Origin: Jiella mangrovi
Lineage (GTDB): Bacteria > Pseudomonadota > Alphaproteobacteria > Rhizobiales > Rhizobiaceae
DNA: 64,000 nucleotides
Direction: 5' to 3'
NCBI RefSeq assembly: GCF_017815135.1
Contig: NZ_JAGJCF010000007.1
Span: 124,001-188,000, forward strand
Every line of letters begins with the position of its first letter. Within the stretch, counting starts at the first letter, position 1. The notes under the pieces are model-generated. The model searched no databases, was not told where the DNA came from, and saw only the letters and a list, made by a program, of their open reading frames with translations. Shown here piece by piece: positions 1 through 9,654 of the stretch. Made by a program: the position numbers and the translations under genes.

Positions 1-401
1 GGTTCGATCTCGAGGATCTCGTGCAGGAGGTTCTTCTGGCGGTTCATACCAAGCGGCACACCTGGCGGGTGGGTGAGCCGGTCACCCCCTGGCTTCTGGC
101 GATTGCCCGCTACAAGGCCATCGACGCCTATCGCAGGCGCGGCAAGCGGGTGGAGATCGACATCGACGCGATGGGCGATGTCTTTGAGGATCCTTCGGCG
201 ATGCCGACAGCCACCGGCCACGATGTCGGACGGGCGGTCGCCTCGCTCGGCGGGAGACAACAGGCGGTCGTCTCGGCCCTATCGGTCGAGGGAAAGTCGA
301 TCAGCCAGACGGCCCGCGACCTCGATATGAGCGAGGGGGCCGTCAGGGTGGCGTTTCACCGGGGTCTCTCGACGATCGCCAGAAAATTCGGAAGGACCTG
401 A
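1..401 (+). CDS. ECF-family RNA polymerase sigma factor, C-terminal part (5' end outside window)
   Basis: The frame is open from base 3 with no start in the window, so the gene begins upstream. The first visible residues, FDLEDLVQEV, are the end of sigma region 2.2. The segment IARYKAIDAYRRRGKR is region 2.3-2.4, which melts and reads the -10 element. The C-terminal part is a region 4 helix-turn-helix (SEGAVRVAFHRGL) for -35 recognition. A GTG at 21 would cut through region 2 and is not the start. The TGA at 399-401 overlaps the ATG of the next gene by one base, so sigma factor and NrsF-type anti-sigma are translationally coupled, as in Caulobacter sigF-nrsF type pairs. It is expected to transcribe a stress regulon when released from its membrane partner. 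The target regulon cannot be told from this window. Confidence 0.93.
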   Translation, partial: FDLEDLVQEVLLAVHTKRHTWRVGEPVTPWLLAIARYKAIDAYRRRGKRVEIDIDAMGDVFEDPSAMPTATGHDVGRAVASLGGRQQAVVSALSVEGKSISQTARDLDMSEGAVRVAFHRGLSTIARKFGRT

Positions 402-1039
402 TGCAGACCGATGATCTGATCGCGCAACTGGCGGAGAGAAACGCGCGGGACGGCGAGAGCTTCGTCTTGCCGCTGTGGCTTGCCGCCCTGTTCGCGCCGG
501 TCATCGGCTTTGCCGGCTTCATGGCGTTGCTCGGCCCGCGGCCGGATTTCCTGGCGTCGCTGTCGACGCTGCGCTTCGACATGAAATTCGTCGAGGCCGG
601 CCTTCTGGCGATCGCCGCGCTCGGCCTTCTGGCTGCGCTGGCCCGGCCGGCCCGGCCATGGCGCAGCCGGGCGAGGATGCTCCTCGTTCCGGCCGCCGTT
701 CTGTCTGCTGCCGTAATGGTCGAACTTGTCGTCGTTCCCGCCGATCTCTGGGGCGCGCAGGCGTTCACCGCCAACGCCTGGACCTGCCTCGTCGCCATTC
801 CGGCGATCGGCGCGCCGGTCCTGGCGCTCTTCGTCGTCGCGCTCTCGCAGCAGGCGCCCACTCGGCCAGGGCTGGCCGGCGGCGTCGCCGGGCTCGCGGC
901 CGCCGGCGTCTCGGCGGTGTTCTACGCGGCCCATTGCCCGAGCGATTCGCCGCTCTTCGTGGCGCTCTGGTATCCGTTGGCGACGCTCATCCTCGTCGCC
1001 GGCGGTGCCGTGGCCGGCAGGATGTTCCTGCGCTGGTAA
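401..1039 (+). CDS. nrsF: NrsF (DUF1109) family membrane anti-sigma factor
   Basis: The 212-residue protein has a short cytosolic N-terminus (MQTDDLIAQLAER) followed by about six hydrophobic helices, the usual NrsF/DUF1109 topology and length. The family signature near the C-terminus is visible as CPSDSPLFVALWY, whose Cys is conserved in this family; a second Cys lies in the WTCL loop. Such cysteines are linked to redox or metal sensing in characterised members. It starts on the stop codon of the ECF sigma gene, which strongly supports a sigma/anti-sigma unit. The inferred role is to hold the sigma factor at the inner membrane until a signal, possibly oxidant or heavy metal, releases it. The function rests on family and context, not on a motif for a specific ligand. 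Confidence 0.9.
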   Translation: MQTDDLIAQLAERNARDGESFVLPLWLAALFAPVIGFAGFMALLGPRPDFLASLSTLRFDMKFVEAGLLAIAALGLLAALARPARPWRSRARMLLVPAAVLSAAVMVELVVVPADLWGAQAFTANAWTCLVAIPAIGAPVLALFVVALSQQAPTRPGLAGGVAGLAAAGVSAVFYAAHCPSDSPLFVALWYPLATLILVAGGAVAGRMFLRW

Positions 1040-1101
1040 GGCGCCGCTCGCCGACGCCGAAGCCCACGAGCGAGCAACGACGGAGCCCTTCGTTGAAGCC
1101 C

Positions 1102-1515
1102 TCAGGCAGTGCCCTCGGGGACCAGCCTTCCGAATGACGGCATCTCGTCGCGAATACGCGACAGAACGCCGACGAAGGCGCGGGCAAATCCGTGGAACCG
1201 GTCGCCGACCTCTTCGCGGTCCGCCACCCGCACCGCATCACCCTCGCCGTTCAAGACGGCGAAGAGGACGCGGCCGCCGCCTTCATTCGCATCGCCGATG
1301 CGGATCGCGGCTATCTCGCGCGCGTCCTCGATCGATCCGTCGGCCGGCATGGCGAACAGAAGTTCCCCGCCGATCATCTCGGCGGCCTGCCGGACGCAAT
1401 CCTCGAAGCTCGTCTCGCCGAGATCGCTCGTGCCGAGCGCGATTTCGAATTCCACCGCCTCGACGCTCTCGCCTGCCTCGAACGGATCGCCCTCGACCGC
1501 CTGATTGATCTGCAT
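1102..1515 (-). CDS. hypothetical acidic protein
   Basis: This 137-residue protein starts MQINQAVEGDPFEAG. The ATG at 1515 is preceded by AGGGGAG at a good distance, so it is preferred to an upstream in-frame ATG at 1635 that adds a low-complexity basic leader. The chain is rich in Glu, Asp and Ala and looks like a small soluble alpha/beta protein with no signal peptide or membrane segment. I do not recognise a family. It points towards the end of the NrsF gene and is divergent from the acyl-CoA ligase, with about 170 bases between their starts. The codon use matches the neighbours, so it is probably a real gene of unknown function. Confidence 0.65.
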   Translation of the reverse strand: MQINQAVEGDPFEAGESVEAVEFEIALGTSDLGETSFEDCVRQAAEMIGGELLFAMPADGSIEDAREIAAIRIGDANEGGGRVLFAVLNGEGDAVRVADREEVGDRFHGFARAFVGVLSRIRDEMPSFGRLVPEGTA

Positions 1516-1683
1516 GACGAACTCCCCTGTGTTGTCGTCCCTTGCACAGGGTTGTGACGGTGGGAAATGTCCAAACTTTGTTCCTCTGCCAAACGGCTGG
1601 ACAAGCCGCGTCCTTTGGCGACACAGTGCGCTCAACGAGAAAACGCGGCGGCCGAACGCCGCTGTGGCGCCAAGGGAGGAACC

Positions 1684-3315
1684 ATGATGCGCGGATTGAT
1701 GCAGGACTGGCCGCTACTGTGCTCGAAGGTGATCGACCATGCGGCACACGAGCATCCGCTGCGCGAGGTCGTCAGCCGCTCGGTCGAGGGGCCGATGCAC
1801 CGCACCAACTACCGCGAGGTGCGCGATCGCGCCCTGAAGATCGCCCAGATGCTCGAGCGCGACGGCTTCCAACCCGGCGACCGGATCGCCACCATGGCCT
1901 GGAACACCTGGCGGCATCTGGAATGCTGGTACGGCATCACCGGCATGGGCGGGATCTATCACACCCTCAACCCGCGGCTCTTCCCCGAGCAGCTCGCCTG
2001 GATCATGAACGACGCGGAAGACAAGCTCATCTTCGTCGACATCACCTTCATGCCGCTGATCGAGGCGCTCGCGCCGAAGGTGCCCAGCCTGAAGACGGTC
2101 GTCGTCCTCACCGACGCCGAGCACATGCCGCAGACCAAGCTCGACAACGTCGTCGCCTATGAGGAATGGCTGAAGGGCGCCGACGGCGATTTTTCCTGGC
2201 GCGAGTTCGACGAAACGACGGCCGCCGGCATGTGCTACACCTCCGGAACGACGGGCAACCCGAAGGGCGTCGTCTACTCCCATCGCTCCAACGTCCTGCA
2301 TTCGATGATCGCCCAGGCGCCGGACGCGATGAACCTGTCGTCGTCCTCTCGCATGCTGCCCATCGTGCCGTTCTTCCATGCCAATGGCTGGGGCATCGCC
2401 CTGACGACGCCGATGACCGGCGCGGCCCTGGTCATGCCGGGGCCGGCCATGGACGGCGCGTCGGTCTACAAGATCCTGACCGAGGAGAGGGTGACCTGCA
2501 CGGCGGCGGTTCCCACCGTCTGGCTGATGCTGCTGCAATATCTCGAGGAGCATGGCGGCGAGTTGCCCGATCTCGAGCGGGTGATCATCGGCGGTTCGGC
2601 CTGCCCGCGCCGGGTGACCGAGGCATTCCAGAACCGCTATGGCGCCCAGGTCGTCCATGCCTGGGGCATGACGGAGATGAGCCCGCTCGGCACGCTCTGT
2701 GCCATCAAGCCGGAATATGCCGATCTGACCGGCGAGGACCTTCTCGCCGTCGAAGACAAGCAGGGCTTTCCACCCTTCGGCGTCGAGATGAAGGTGACCG
2801 ACGACGCCAACGTCACCCTGCCGCGCGACGGCAAGACCTTCGGCCGGCTGAAGGTGCGCGGGCCGGCAGTCGCCAGCTCCTACTACAAGAACCAGGGCGC
2901 CGAACTCTTCGACGACGAAGGCTGGTTCGACACCGGGGACGTCGCCCATATCGACCCGCACGGCTACATGCAGATCACCGACCGCGCGAAGGACGTCATC
3001 AAATCGGGCGGCGAGTGGATCTCCTCGATCGAGATCGAGAACATCGCCGTCGGTCACCCCGATGTGAGCGAGGCCGCCGTCATCGGCCTGCAGCATCCCA
3101 AATGGGACGAGCGGCCGCTTCTGATCTGCGTCAAGAGGGACGGCAGGAACCCGACAAAGGACGATCTCCTCGGCTTCCTGGAGGGCAAGATCGCCAAATG
3201 GTGGATGCCCGACGACGTGGTCTTCGTCGAGGAAATCCCCCATACGGCGGCAGGCAAGATCCGCAAGACGGCATTGCGCGAGGAGTTTGGCGACTATGTT
3301 CTGCCGACGGCGTGA
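1684..3315 (+). CDS. AMP-binding fatty acyl-CoA ligase (FadD/DmdB-like)
   Basis: This 543-residue member of the ANL adenylating superfamily activates a carboxylic acid with ATP and then loads it on CoA. The P-loop [11 protein letters not shown] lies at about residues 186-196. The hinge/adenine-binding motif GWFDTGDVA is near residue 414 and the catalytic lysine sits in AAGKIRKT near the C-terminus. The start at 1684 follows AAGGGAGGA. The N-terminus ([17 protein letters not shown]) resembles the medium/long-chain ligases of alphaproteobacteria, a group that also holds methylmercaptopropionyl-CoA ligases (DmdB) of marine bacteria. The exact chain substrate cannot be read from sequence. No other beta-oxidation gene lies beside it. 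Cytosolic. Confidence 0.93.
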   Translation: MMRGLMQDWPLLCSKVIDHAAHEHPLREVVSRSVEGPMHRTNYREVRDRALKIAQMLERDGFQPGDRIATMAWNTWRHLECWYGITGMGGIYHTLNPRLFPEQLAWIMNDAEDKLIFVDITFMPLIEALAPKVPSLKTVVVLTDAEHMPQTKLDNVVAYEEWLKGADGDFSWREFDETTAAGMCYTSGTTGNPKGVVYSHRSNVLHSMIAQAPDAMNLSSSSRMLPIVPFFHANGWGIALTTPMTGAALVMPGPAMDGASVYKILTEERVTCTAAVPTVWLMLLQYLEEHGGELPDLERVIIGGSACPRRVTEAFQNRYGAQVVHAWGMTEMSPLGTLCAIKPEYADLTGEDLLAVEDKQGFPPFGVEMKVTDDANVTLPRDGKTFGRLKVRGPAVASSYYKNQGAELFDDEGWFDTGDVAHIDPHGYMQITDRAKDVIKSGGEWISSIEIENIAVGHPDVSEAAVIGLQHPKWDERPLLICVKRDGRNPTKDDLLGFLEGKIAKWWMPDDVVFVEEIPHTAAGKIRKTALREEFGDYVLPTA

Positions 3316-3447
3316 GGGAACCCCCGAAGCCGGCCGCGCCGCACCCGGCCCGGGAAGGTTCGAAAGCCGGCCTTTCCCGGCAGCCGCGATTTCGGCTAAG
3401 GTCCGGCCGTGATCGTTCCGTGAGCCCGCTTTCATGAGCCCGTTTTC

Positions 3448-4368
3448 ATGACCATGGCCTTCGCCAACCTCCCGGTCTCCGGCCATTTCGTCCGCAAGCG
3501 CGTGCGGCTTGCCGGCTTCGCCCGCTGGCTCGCCGTGTTCGCGCTTGTTCTGGTGGTGGTTGGTTTCGCGGTCTTCAGAATGCGGGGGATCGAGCCACAG
3601 GCGCTGGCGGGCCTTCTGATCCTGTCGGCGGCGATGGCGGCGATCGCCTTCGTCATCGCTGTCTACGGTCTGGCGCGGGTCTGGTTCGGCGGGCTCCTGG
3701 GCGGTGGCAAGCTGATCGCCGCCTTTGCCTTTTCACTGGTCGCGCTTTCGCCCTTCGCTTTCGCGGCATTCCTGGCAGTGGAAAATCCCCGTGCCAACAC
3801 CGCCTATAGCGAGGGCATGGAGCCTGACGTCGACCCGGGCGTCGTCGATGCGCCGCAGGACACCCTGCCGCGCTGGCAGCGGGCGATCAATGCCGAGGAT
3901 CCGCCGAGCATCGTCACCGGACGGCGGTTTCTGGCTGCCGCACCCGAGATCTACAAGGCGGCTCGCCTGGTTCTCGCAGACAAGGGCTGGAAGATCGACG
4001 ACGTCGTCGTCGGCGATCCCGACGACCAGCCGACCGGTCCCGAGACCGGCGATCTCGGCGTCAGCGGCACGATCGACATTCCCGTCCCGACGTCACGCGC
4101 CGAGGCCGAGCAGCTGAGCGCCGAAGACCTCGCCGGCACCCGCGACAGCGATCAGTACCGCATCGAGGCGACGGCCCGCGACTTTCTGCTCGGCCTGCCG
4201 AGCATCGTCGTCATCCGCATCGTCGAGGATGGCAACGAGACCTTCGTCGATGCCCGCTCGACCTCGCTCCGGATGCAGATCGACTTCGGCCAGAACCGAC
4301 GCTTCCTCGAAGGCTTCTTCGCCGATCTCGACACGGCACTGGCCGGTCAGGTCTCGACAGGCTCGTGA
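3448..4368 (+). CDS. DUF1499 domain membrane protein
   Basis: The 306-residue protein has three hydrophobic segments in roughly the first 115 residues, followed by a soluble DUF1499 domain. The domain is recognisable from the pattern of alternating strands around YRIEATARDFLLGLPSIVVI and the closing VDARSTSLRMQIDFGQNRR. DUF1499 proteins are widespread and of unknown biochemical function. Two ATGs (3448 and 3454) are close together and neither has a clear Shine-Dalgarno sequence, so the exact start is uncertain. The gene lies 130 bases after the acyl-CoA ligase in the same direction and ends 18 bases from the end of the convergent MBL-fold gene. Confidence 0.85.
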   Translation: MTMAFANLPVSGHFVRKRVRLAGFARWLAVFALVLVVVGFAVFRMRGIEPQALAGLLILSAAMAAIAFVIAVYGLARVWFGGLLGGGKLIAAFAFSLVALSPFAFAAFLAVENPRANTAYSEGMEPDVDPGVVDAPQDTLPRWQRAINAEDPPSIVTGRRFLAAAPEIYKAARLVLADKGWKIDDVVVGDPDDQPTGPETGDLGVSGTIDIPVPTSRAEAEQLSAEDLAGTRDSDQYRIEATARDFLLGLPSIVVIRIVEDGNETFVDARSTSLRMQIDFGQNRRFLEGFFADLDTALAGQVSTGS

Positions 4369-4386
4369 CGGTGCGGGCGGCCCGAC

Positions 4387-5334
4387 TTACCCGACCGGCG
4401 AGACCAGCCGGTAGGTCGCCATCCCGTTCGCATCGCCTGCCTTGACGATTTGGCCGCGCTCTTCCAGATCGAGAAGATGCGCCAGGACCGAGAGGCCGGC
4501 GGCGCGGGTCAGTCTCGGATCAAGGCCGGGATAGGTCGCGGCGACGATCTGGTCGATCGTCCCGTCACCGGCCGCAAGGTGCTTGAGGATCGTCGCCTCA
4601 CGCATCAGCCGATGCCGGATCAGCCCACGGACGAAGGGAACCGGCCGCTCCACCGGGCCGCCATGGCCGGGCAGATAGACGTCTTCCGTGCGCCCGAGGA
4701 GCTTTTCGAGCGAGGCCATGTAGTCGCCCATCGCGCCGTCGGGCGGCGCGACGACCGGCGTCGACCAGGCCATGACGTGATCGCCTGAAAACAGGACACC
4801 TGCCTCCGGCAGCGCCAGCGCCAGGTGATCGAAGGCGTGGCCGGGCGTCGCGACGGTCTCGACGGTCCGGCCTGCGAGATCGAGCCTGTCGCCGTCGCCG
4901 AGGTGGCGGGCATAGACGATGTCTTCGGCCGGCGGAACGTCGAGCGGTTTGCCCTCCTCGGCATTCTCTATCGCCCCACGCCCCTTGGCGCCGAAAAGCG
5001 GCGCTGCAACCTTTGCCGAAAAGCGCATCGCCAGCGCGGAGTGGTCCGAATGGGTGTGGGTGAGAAGAACCGCATCGACCCTTCGCCCGGCGACGGCGCC
5101 AAGCAGCGTTTCGAGATGGCGATCGTCCGCCGGCCCCGGATCGATCACGAAACAGCGCGCGTCGTCGCCGACGACATAGCTGTTGGTTCCCGCGAAAGTC
5201 ATGGGCGACGGGTTGTTCGCCGTCACCCGCAAAATGCCGGGGGCGACTTCGACGGCGCGGCCATAGGCGGGATCGAAGCCTTTGGAAAATTGCGGCCCGT
5301 CGGGTTTTTCGGTGGCGGCGTTGGTCATTGGCAC
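4387..5334 (-). CDS. MBL-fold metallohydrolase (LACTB2-like)
   Basis: The 315-residue protein shows the metallo-beta-lactamase fold. The dinuclear metal motif THTHSDHS lies near residue 92, followed by the later ligands GHAFDHLALAL, the Asp in FSGDHVMAW, and GHGGPV. The C-terminal stretch with a winged-helix-like segment (RLTRAAGLSVLAHLLDLEERGQI) is typical of the LACTB2/glyoxalase-II-like subgroup with a C-terminal helical domain. Members include endoribonucleases and thioester hydrolases, so the substrate is open. It is cytosolic, with no signal peptide. It is convergent with the DUF1499 gene and has about 230 bases of apparently empty sequence downstream of the TadG-like gene. Confidence 0.88.
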   Translation of the reverse strand: MPMTNAATEKPDGPQFSKGFDPAYGRAVEVAPGILRVTANNPSPMTFAGTNSYVVGDDARCFVIDPGPADDRHLETLLGAVAGRRVDAVLLTHTHSDHSALAMRFSAKVAAPLFGAKGRGAIENAEEGKPLDVPPAEDIVYARHLGDGDRLDLAGRTVETVATPGHAFDHLALALPEAGVLFSGDHVMAWSTPVVAPPDGAMGDYMASLEKLLGRTEDVYLPGHGGPVERPVPFVRGLIRHRLMREATILKHLAAGDGTIDQIVAATYPGLDPRLTRAAGLSVLAHLLDLEERGQIVKAGDANGMATYRLVSPVG

Positions 5335-5563
5335 TCAGCTGATACCGGTTATCGTCGTCCGTCATGCCTTCTTATCGGCAAGCCCGCCGGATCGGAACCG
5401 CCGGACGACGATCGACCGCACTGGTCCATGCGTCATGCCCCGAAAGTCGGGCGACACGCAGCCGAAGATCCGCCGGTGCGCCGGCGGGCTCGAGCGATCG
5501 ATTGCAAAAGAATCGGGCGCCTCGTTCAAAGGGCAATAGATCAACCGAAGCGGCCCTGCCGCG

Positions 5564-7063
5564 TCAGCTGACGATCCGCAGGCGCTTCACGCGTTCGGCG
5601 ATGTCCTGGAAAACCGCGCTCAGCTCGCTCGCTTGCTTTACCGAATAATAGTGGCCGGCGTCGGTCGCGCAGTTCTGCAGGAGCGTCTCGTTCCCCTCGA
5701 TCACCCGGATCGTGTAGAGTTCGAGGTCGGAGCCGTCGGTGTTGGTCATCGCCTTGGCACTGGAGCAGGCGAGCTCGGTGCGATCGTCGATCGATGCACT
5801 GTCGGAGGAGTTGTACCAGCGGTCCTGCGTGTTGTCGCCATCGGTCAGAACGACCATGATCTTCTTGGTGCGCGTATCGGAATTCGCCCCCTGCAGCGGA
5901 TTGGCGCTGGTCAGCGCCTCCATGCCCCACTGGACGCCGATGGCGATGTTGGTGGTGCCGGACGGGGTGAGCTTGGCGACGGCGGTTCTCAGACCGTCGA
6001 AGTCGTCCGTCAGGCCGACCACCGGCTGCAACGAGCTGCTGCACGCGGCCGAGCGGGTATAGAGGGTCTCGGCGTCGCTGGAGACGGCGACGTCGGGTGT
6101 CGTGTCGTATGGCTGCAGGCGATCCATGATGCAGCCCGAATAATTTCCATAGACCTTCGTCAACGTCTCGTCACGGCTATAGACCAGGGACGCATCGCTG
6201 ATGGTACAATCGCTGTACGTCCTTTTCTTACAGCTATAGGTATACCGCGTGATCTTGAGAACCTGATCGGGCGTATCACTCGCCGTGTAGTAATATTTTA
6301 TATATCTGTGCGACGAACGGTCTCGGCCGGCATAGTAGGTCTCGCCGGTGCCGAGGACGAAGCCGTCATCGCCGGAATTGCAGTAGCCCTTGTCCGGCTC
6401 AGACAGGAAACGGCAATCGGCCTTTGGCGGCTCGAGCATCGTCATGTTGGCGTCGTCGATCCTGATCTGATAGTCGAACGGGATCATTGCCACCTGCACC
6501 TTGGCTTCCTCAGAGACGTCGTCGAAATTGTCGAGGAAGAGGTTCACCGCAGCCTTGAGCTGCGTCATCTTGCCATAATACTCCATCGAGCCGGTCGAAT
6601 CGAGGACCAGCGCAATGTCGAGGGGGGTGTCTGACTGCTTGACCACCGACTGGACCGCCATGTCGAGCTTGTCGATGCTGATCAGGCCCAGAAAGGCCGT
6701 CGGCATGGAGAAGGTCGCGTCATAGACCCAGGACCCGTCGACTTTCTTGAGAGCGGTCGACTGCACTTCGATATCGGGATCGAGATTGGCCTTGAAGTAC
6801 ATGTCGGCGCGCTCGATCCGCGCCTTCTCGTCATTGCCGGAATATTTGGCGGCGGTCAGCGCAGCGGAATCGGCGGCCGCCTGGACACTCGATTTTTCGC
6901 GCAGAGCGTTGGAGTAGTCGACGGCGCCGCCGATACCCAGGATCAGGGGAACGGCCGACAACCCGAAGATCAGCCCGAAATTGCCGCCATTCGCCGCCGC
7001 AAAGCGGCCGAGGCTGTCGAAGATGCCGCCCAAGGCAACCTTGCCGTCGTGACCCGAGATCAT
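5564..7063 (-). CDS. TadE/TadG-like protein with von Willebrand factor A domain
   Basis: The 499-residue protein has a short N-terminal hydrophobic segment (FGLIFGLSAVPLILGIGGAVDYSNA) typical of the TadE/TadG family of Flp-pilus assembly proteins. This is followed by a repeat-free linker and a vWA domain whose MIDAS begins with DSTGSM. The second half has many Tyr and Cys residues and a long insertion (about residues 215-340) between vWA strands, suggesting a surface-exposed, disulfide-bearing domain. The closing vWA motifs VVLTDGDNTQ and IRVIEGNETLL are clear. No other tad gene is nearby, so it is an orphan TadG. Base composition is a little lower in GC than its neighbours. Expected location is the inner membrane or periplasm with the vWA domain outside. 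Confidence 0.88.
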   Translation of the reverse strand: MISGHDGKVALGGIFDSLGRFAAANGGNFGLIFGLSAVPLILGIGGAVDYSNALREKSSVQAAADSAALTAAKYSGNDEKARIERADMYFKANLDPDIEVQSTALKKVDGSWVYDATFSMPTAFLGLISIDKLDMAVQSVVKQSDTPLDIALVLDSTGSMEYYGKMTQLKAAVNLFLDNFDDVSEEAKVQVAMIPFDYQIRIDDANMTMLEPPKADCRFLSEPDKGYCNSGDDGFVLGTGETYYAGRDRSSHRYIKYYYTASDTPDQVLKITRYTYSCKKRTYSDCTISDASLVYSRDETLTKVYGNYSGCIMDRLQPYDTTPDVAVSSDAETLYTRSAACSSSLQPVVGLTDDFDGLRTAVAKLTPSGTTNIAIGVQWGMEALTSANPLQGANSDTRTKKIMVVLTDGDNTQDRWYNSSDSASIDDRTELACSSAKAMTNTDGSDLELYTIRVIEGNETLLQNCATDAGHYYSVKQASELSAVFQDIAERVKRLRIVS

Positions 7064-7185
7064 GTGCGCTTGTTCCGGTGAGACTGATGGTTGCCGGTGA
7101 CAATTGCAAAAATTCCCTAAGGATCACTTTGCAGGATCGCGTCAATGCGACCAACCACGCGCCATACCCCCTTTTTGACGCTCGG

Positions 7186-8511
7186 TCAGGACGCCGTCAG
7201 CCGCGGCAACGGGCGTGCCCCGGCATCGTCGCTCTCCCCATCGCCTCGCCAGCGAACGAGGGGGTCTTCCTCGGCGAGGGGAAAGACCGCACGGCCGCAG
7301 AGATCGTTGAGGATGACGGCGCTGCGCCAGGCCGCCATCGAAAGCTGCGGGTCGATGACGCCATAGGTGCGGCGCCCCTGATTGAGCCCGTAGATCGGAT
7401 TGTCGTCGGGCCCGTCCCAGACGACGCGGTAGTTCGCTCCGAGTGCCAGCGCCCCGTCGGTTTCGAGCGCCAGGCGGCTGCCGAGACCCGCTAGGCAGGA
7501 GGGTGCGGCGGCGCGATATCCCGTGGCAAGAACGACGACATCCGCCTCCAGCGCCTCGCGCATGCCCTCCGCGTTGGAGGAGACGACCGTCTGGCCACAG
7601 CCGCCCGGACGGATGTGAAGGAGATTGCGCCCGGGATGGAGACAAACGTCGTCGCGGCCTTCGAGATGCCGGCGGCGATAAAGATGGCGATAGATCTCGT
7701 CGGCGGTCGCGGGCGTCAGCCCGTCCGAGGCGAATTTCTGCGAGGCGAGCGCCCGCGCCTGAACCTCCAGCGGCATCTCGCGATAGGCCGCGAGATAGCC
7801 GGGGGTGAAGAACTGGTCGACGAGGCCGCCCTCCTGCAGGGTCCAGAAGCCGTCGCGGCGGCTGATCCAGTCGATCGAGGCGGGCGCCGACGGGCCATCT
7901 TGCTGCAAAAGGTTGAGCACCACCTCGGCGCCCGACTGGCCGCCGCCGACGACGGCGACCCGGCGGCCGGCGACCTTCGGCCGGATCTCCAGATAGCGGC
8001 TGGCATGGAAGCAGGCCGGGCCCGTCACGACGCCGGCCGGAATCATCGGCACGCGGCCGGTGCCGATGGCGAGCGCCCGCGCGCGGCACTCCGGGCGGTC
8101 GTCGAAGCCCAGCCGGAAATATCCGTCCTCGTATCTGACCGACTCCACCGATGCGCCGAAATGCGTCGAGGAAAGGCCTTCGGCCGCCCAGGCGAGATAG
8201 GTGCTGAACTCCTGCCGCGAGACCGTCTCGAAACGCGCCGACATGAAGTCGAAGAACCGCCCCTTCTCGACCAGATGGTTGAGGAAGCTCCACGGGCTGG
8301 TCGGGCAGACCGGCGTGACGAGGTCCTTCAGGGGCGAGGTCTGCAGCATCGCATCGGGGAAGCACAGCCCGGGGTGCCAGGCGAAGGTTTCGCGCCGCTC
8401 GAAAAAGGCGGTTGCAACGGCTGGAATGCCGTCGGCCAACGCCGCGAGGCTGAGGTTGAACGGGCCGATGCCGATCCCAGCGAGGTCGACGATTTCAGTA
8501 TCCTGTCTCAT
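7186..8511 (-). CDS. iucD: siderophore amine N-hydroxylase (IucD/RhbE family flavin monooxygenase)
   Basis: The 441-residue protein belongs to the lysine/ornithine N-monooxygenase family, which makes the hydroxamate precursor of aerobactin-type siderophores. Visible motifs are the FAD-binding GIGIGPFNLSLAAL at the N-terminus, the substrate region HPGLCFPDAMLQTSPLKDLV, the NADPH-binding VVGGGQSGAEVVLNLL in the middle, and the family motif VVLATGYR. The frame stays open far upstream, but the ATG at 8511 overlaps the exporter's stop as ATGA and gives the family length. In the window nothing makes 1,3-diaminopropane (no rhbA or rhbB homologue), so L-lysine is the more economical substrate. A diamine made elsewhere in the genome remains possible. 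It is co-transcribed with the exporter. Confidence 0.93.
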   Translation of the reverse strand: MRQDTEIVDLAGIGIGPFNLSLAALADGIPAVATAFFERRETFAWHPGLCFPDAMLQTSPLKDLVTPVCPTSPWSFLNHLVEKGRFFDFMSARFETVSRQEFSTYLAWAAEGLSSTHFGASVESVRYEDGYFRLGFDDRPECRARALAIGTGRVPMIPAGVVTGPACFHASRYLEIRPKVAGRRVAVVGGGQSGAEVVLNLLQQDGPSAPASIDWISRRDGFWTLQEGGLVDQFFTPGYLAAYREMPLEVQARALASQKFASDGLTPATADEIYRHLYRRRHLEGRDDVCLHPGRNLLHIRPGGCGQTVVSSNAEGMREALEADVVVLATGYRAAAPSCLAGLGSRLALETDGALALGANYRVVWDGPDDNPIYGLNQGRRTYGVIDPQLSMAAWRSAVILNDLCGRAVFPLAEEDPLVRWRGDGESDDAGARPLPRLTAS

Positions 8512-9626
8512 GCCGCGGGTTTCCTCGATGACGAAATGGCCAGCATGGCCGAAGCCATGAGGATGGCCGACAAAATGACCGATCGGTCCGGGCCGAAGGT
8601 GAGGACGGCCGAGCCGATCAGGGCGCCGACGGCAAGCCCGCCGGTGGAGACGGTGGCGTTCCAGGCGGCCTGGCTGGCGCCCCGCGCCTGTGACCGGCGA
8701 AGCGCGCCGTGAAGATTGTGGGTGAGCAGCATCGCGCTGGCCCCGCCGACGATGGCCGAAAGCGCGACGACGAGACCAGCTGAGGGCCAGAGCGCCATCC
8801 ACAGCAGCGCTGCTCCGCCGACAAGCGCGGCCAGCCGCAGACCTGCGATCCCCACCTTCGGCGTGACGAACCGATGGGCGACGAGAAGGCCGATATTGGC
8901 CGCGGCGAGCGCGAAGCCGGCCGTTGTCGCGGCGGCGAAATCGCCGGCGCCCGGCTGCGCCGCAAGGAGCGGAGCGAGCGAGACATGGGTGATGCCGAGG
9001 CTCGCCTGAACGACGAAGGGGAGCGCCAGGCTCTTGATGTCGGGCGGCGCGAAACCGAAGATCTCCGGCGTTCGCGGCGGGCCGTCGTGCCGCATGGCCC
9101 AAAGGCTCGACACGCTGCCGGCGATCGCCGGAAGCATCGGCAGGACGACGCTGATCGCGATCATCGGGCCGACCAGAACCGCGCTCGCCGCCCGGCCGAT
9201 CCCGGCGAAGGACTGTGTCGCGGCGAGCCTCTCGCGCGAGCGCGCGCCGCCGGCAAGGCTCAGCGTCTGGGCGTGCACCAGCACCGTCGCGGCCGAGACG
9301 CCCTGAAACAGCCGCAAGCCCAGGAGCCCGATCAGGGCGAGGCCCGGCGTCACCGGCTGGATGAGCAGAAGCGCCAGGCCGATGGAGCAGACGATCATGG
9401 CGACCAGCGAGGGCCGCACGAGGCGCCGGCTGCCGAACAGGCCCATCAGCGGGATGGTCGCCGTGGATGCAGCCATGCCGAGGGCGACCGCCGTCCCAAC
9501 GACAGGGTCGGACAGGCCGAGCCGCCCGGCGATCAATGGCAGCATCGCCATCAACGCCGTTTGCTGGAATGCGTGTCCCATCAGGGCGGGAGCGAGAGGA
9601 GCGTTCATCGAGGCGGCAAAATTCAT
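8508..9626 (-). CDS. MFS transporter, probable siderophore exporter
   Basis: The 372-residue protein has about 11-12 hydrophobic helices and the loop pattern of the major facilitator superfamily (MGLFGSRRLVRPSLVAM resembles the helix 2-3 motif A). It is first in the leftward unit, overlaps iucD by ATGA, and sits back-to-back with iucA across a shared promoter containing an iron operator. The context implies export of the finished siderophore, as MFS proteins do for several hydroxamate siderophores. Two in-frame ATGs (9626 and 9608) are possible and neither has a good Shine-Dalgarno sequence. Transport of siderophore rather than another substrate is inferred from position only. Confidence 0.85.
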   Translation of the reverse strand: MNFAASMNAPLAPALMGHAFQQTALMAMLPLIAGRLGLSDPVVGTAVALGMAASTATIPLMGLFGSRRLVRPSLVAMIVCSIGLALLLIQPVTPGLALIGLLGLRLFQGVSAATVLVHAQTLSLAGGARSRERLAATQSFAGIGRAASAVLVGPMIAISVVLPMLPAIAGSVSSLWAMRHDGPPRTPEIFGFAPPDIKSLALPFVVQASLGITHVSLAPLLAAQPGAGDFAAATTAGFALAAANIGLLVAHRFVTPKVGIAGLRLAALVGGAALLWMALWPSAGLVVALSAIVGGASAMLLTHNLHGALRRSQARGASQAAWNATVSTGGLAVGALIGSAVLTFGPDRSVILSAILMASAMLAISSSRKPAA

Positions 9627-9654
9627 ACGCGGTGACGAGCGTCAAGAAAAATCT

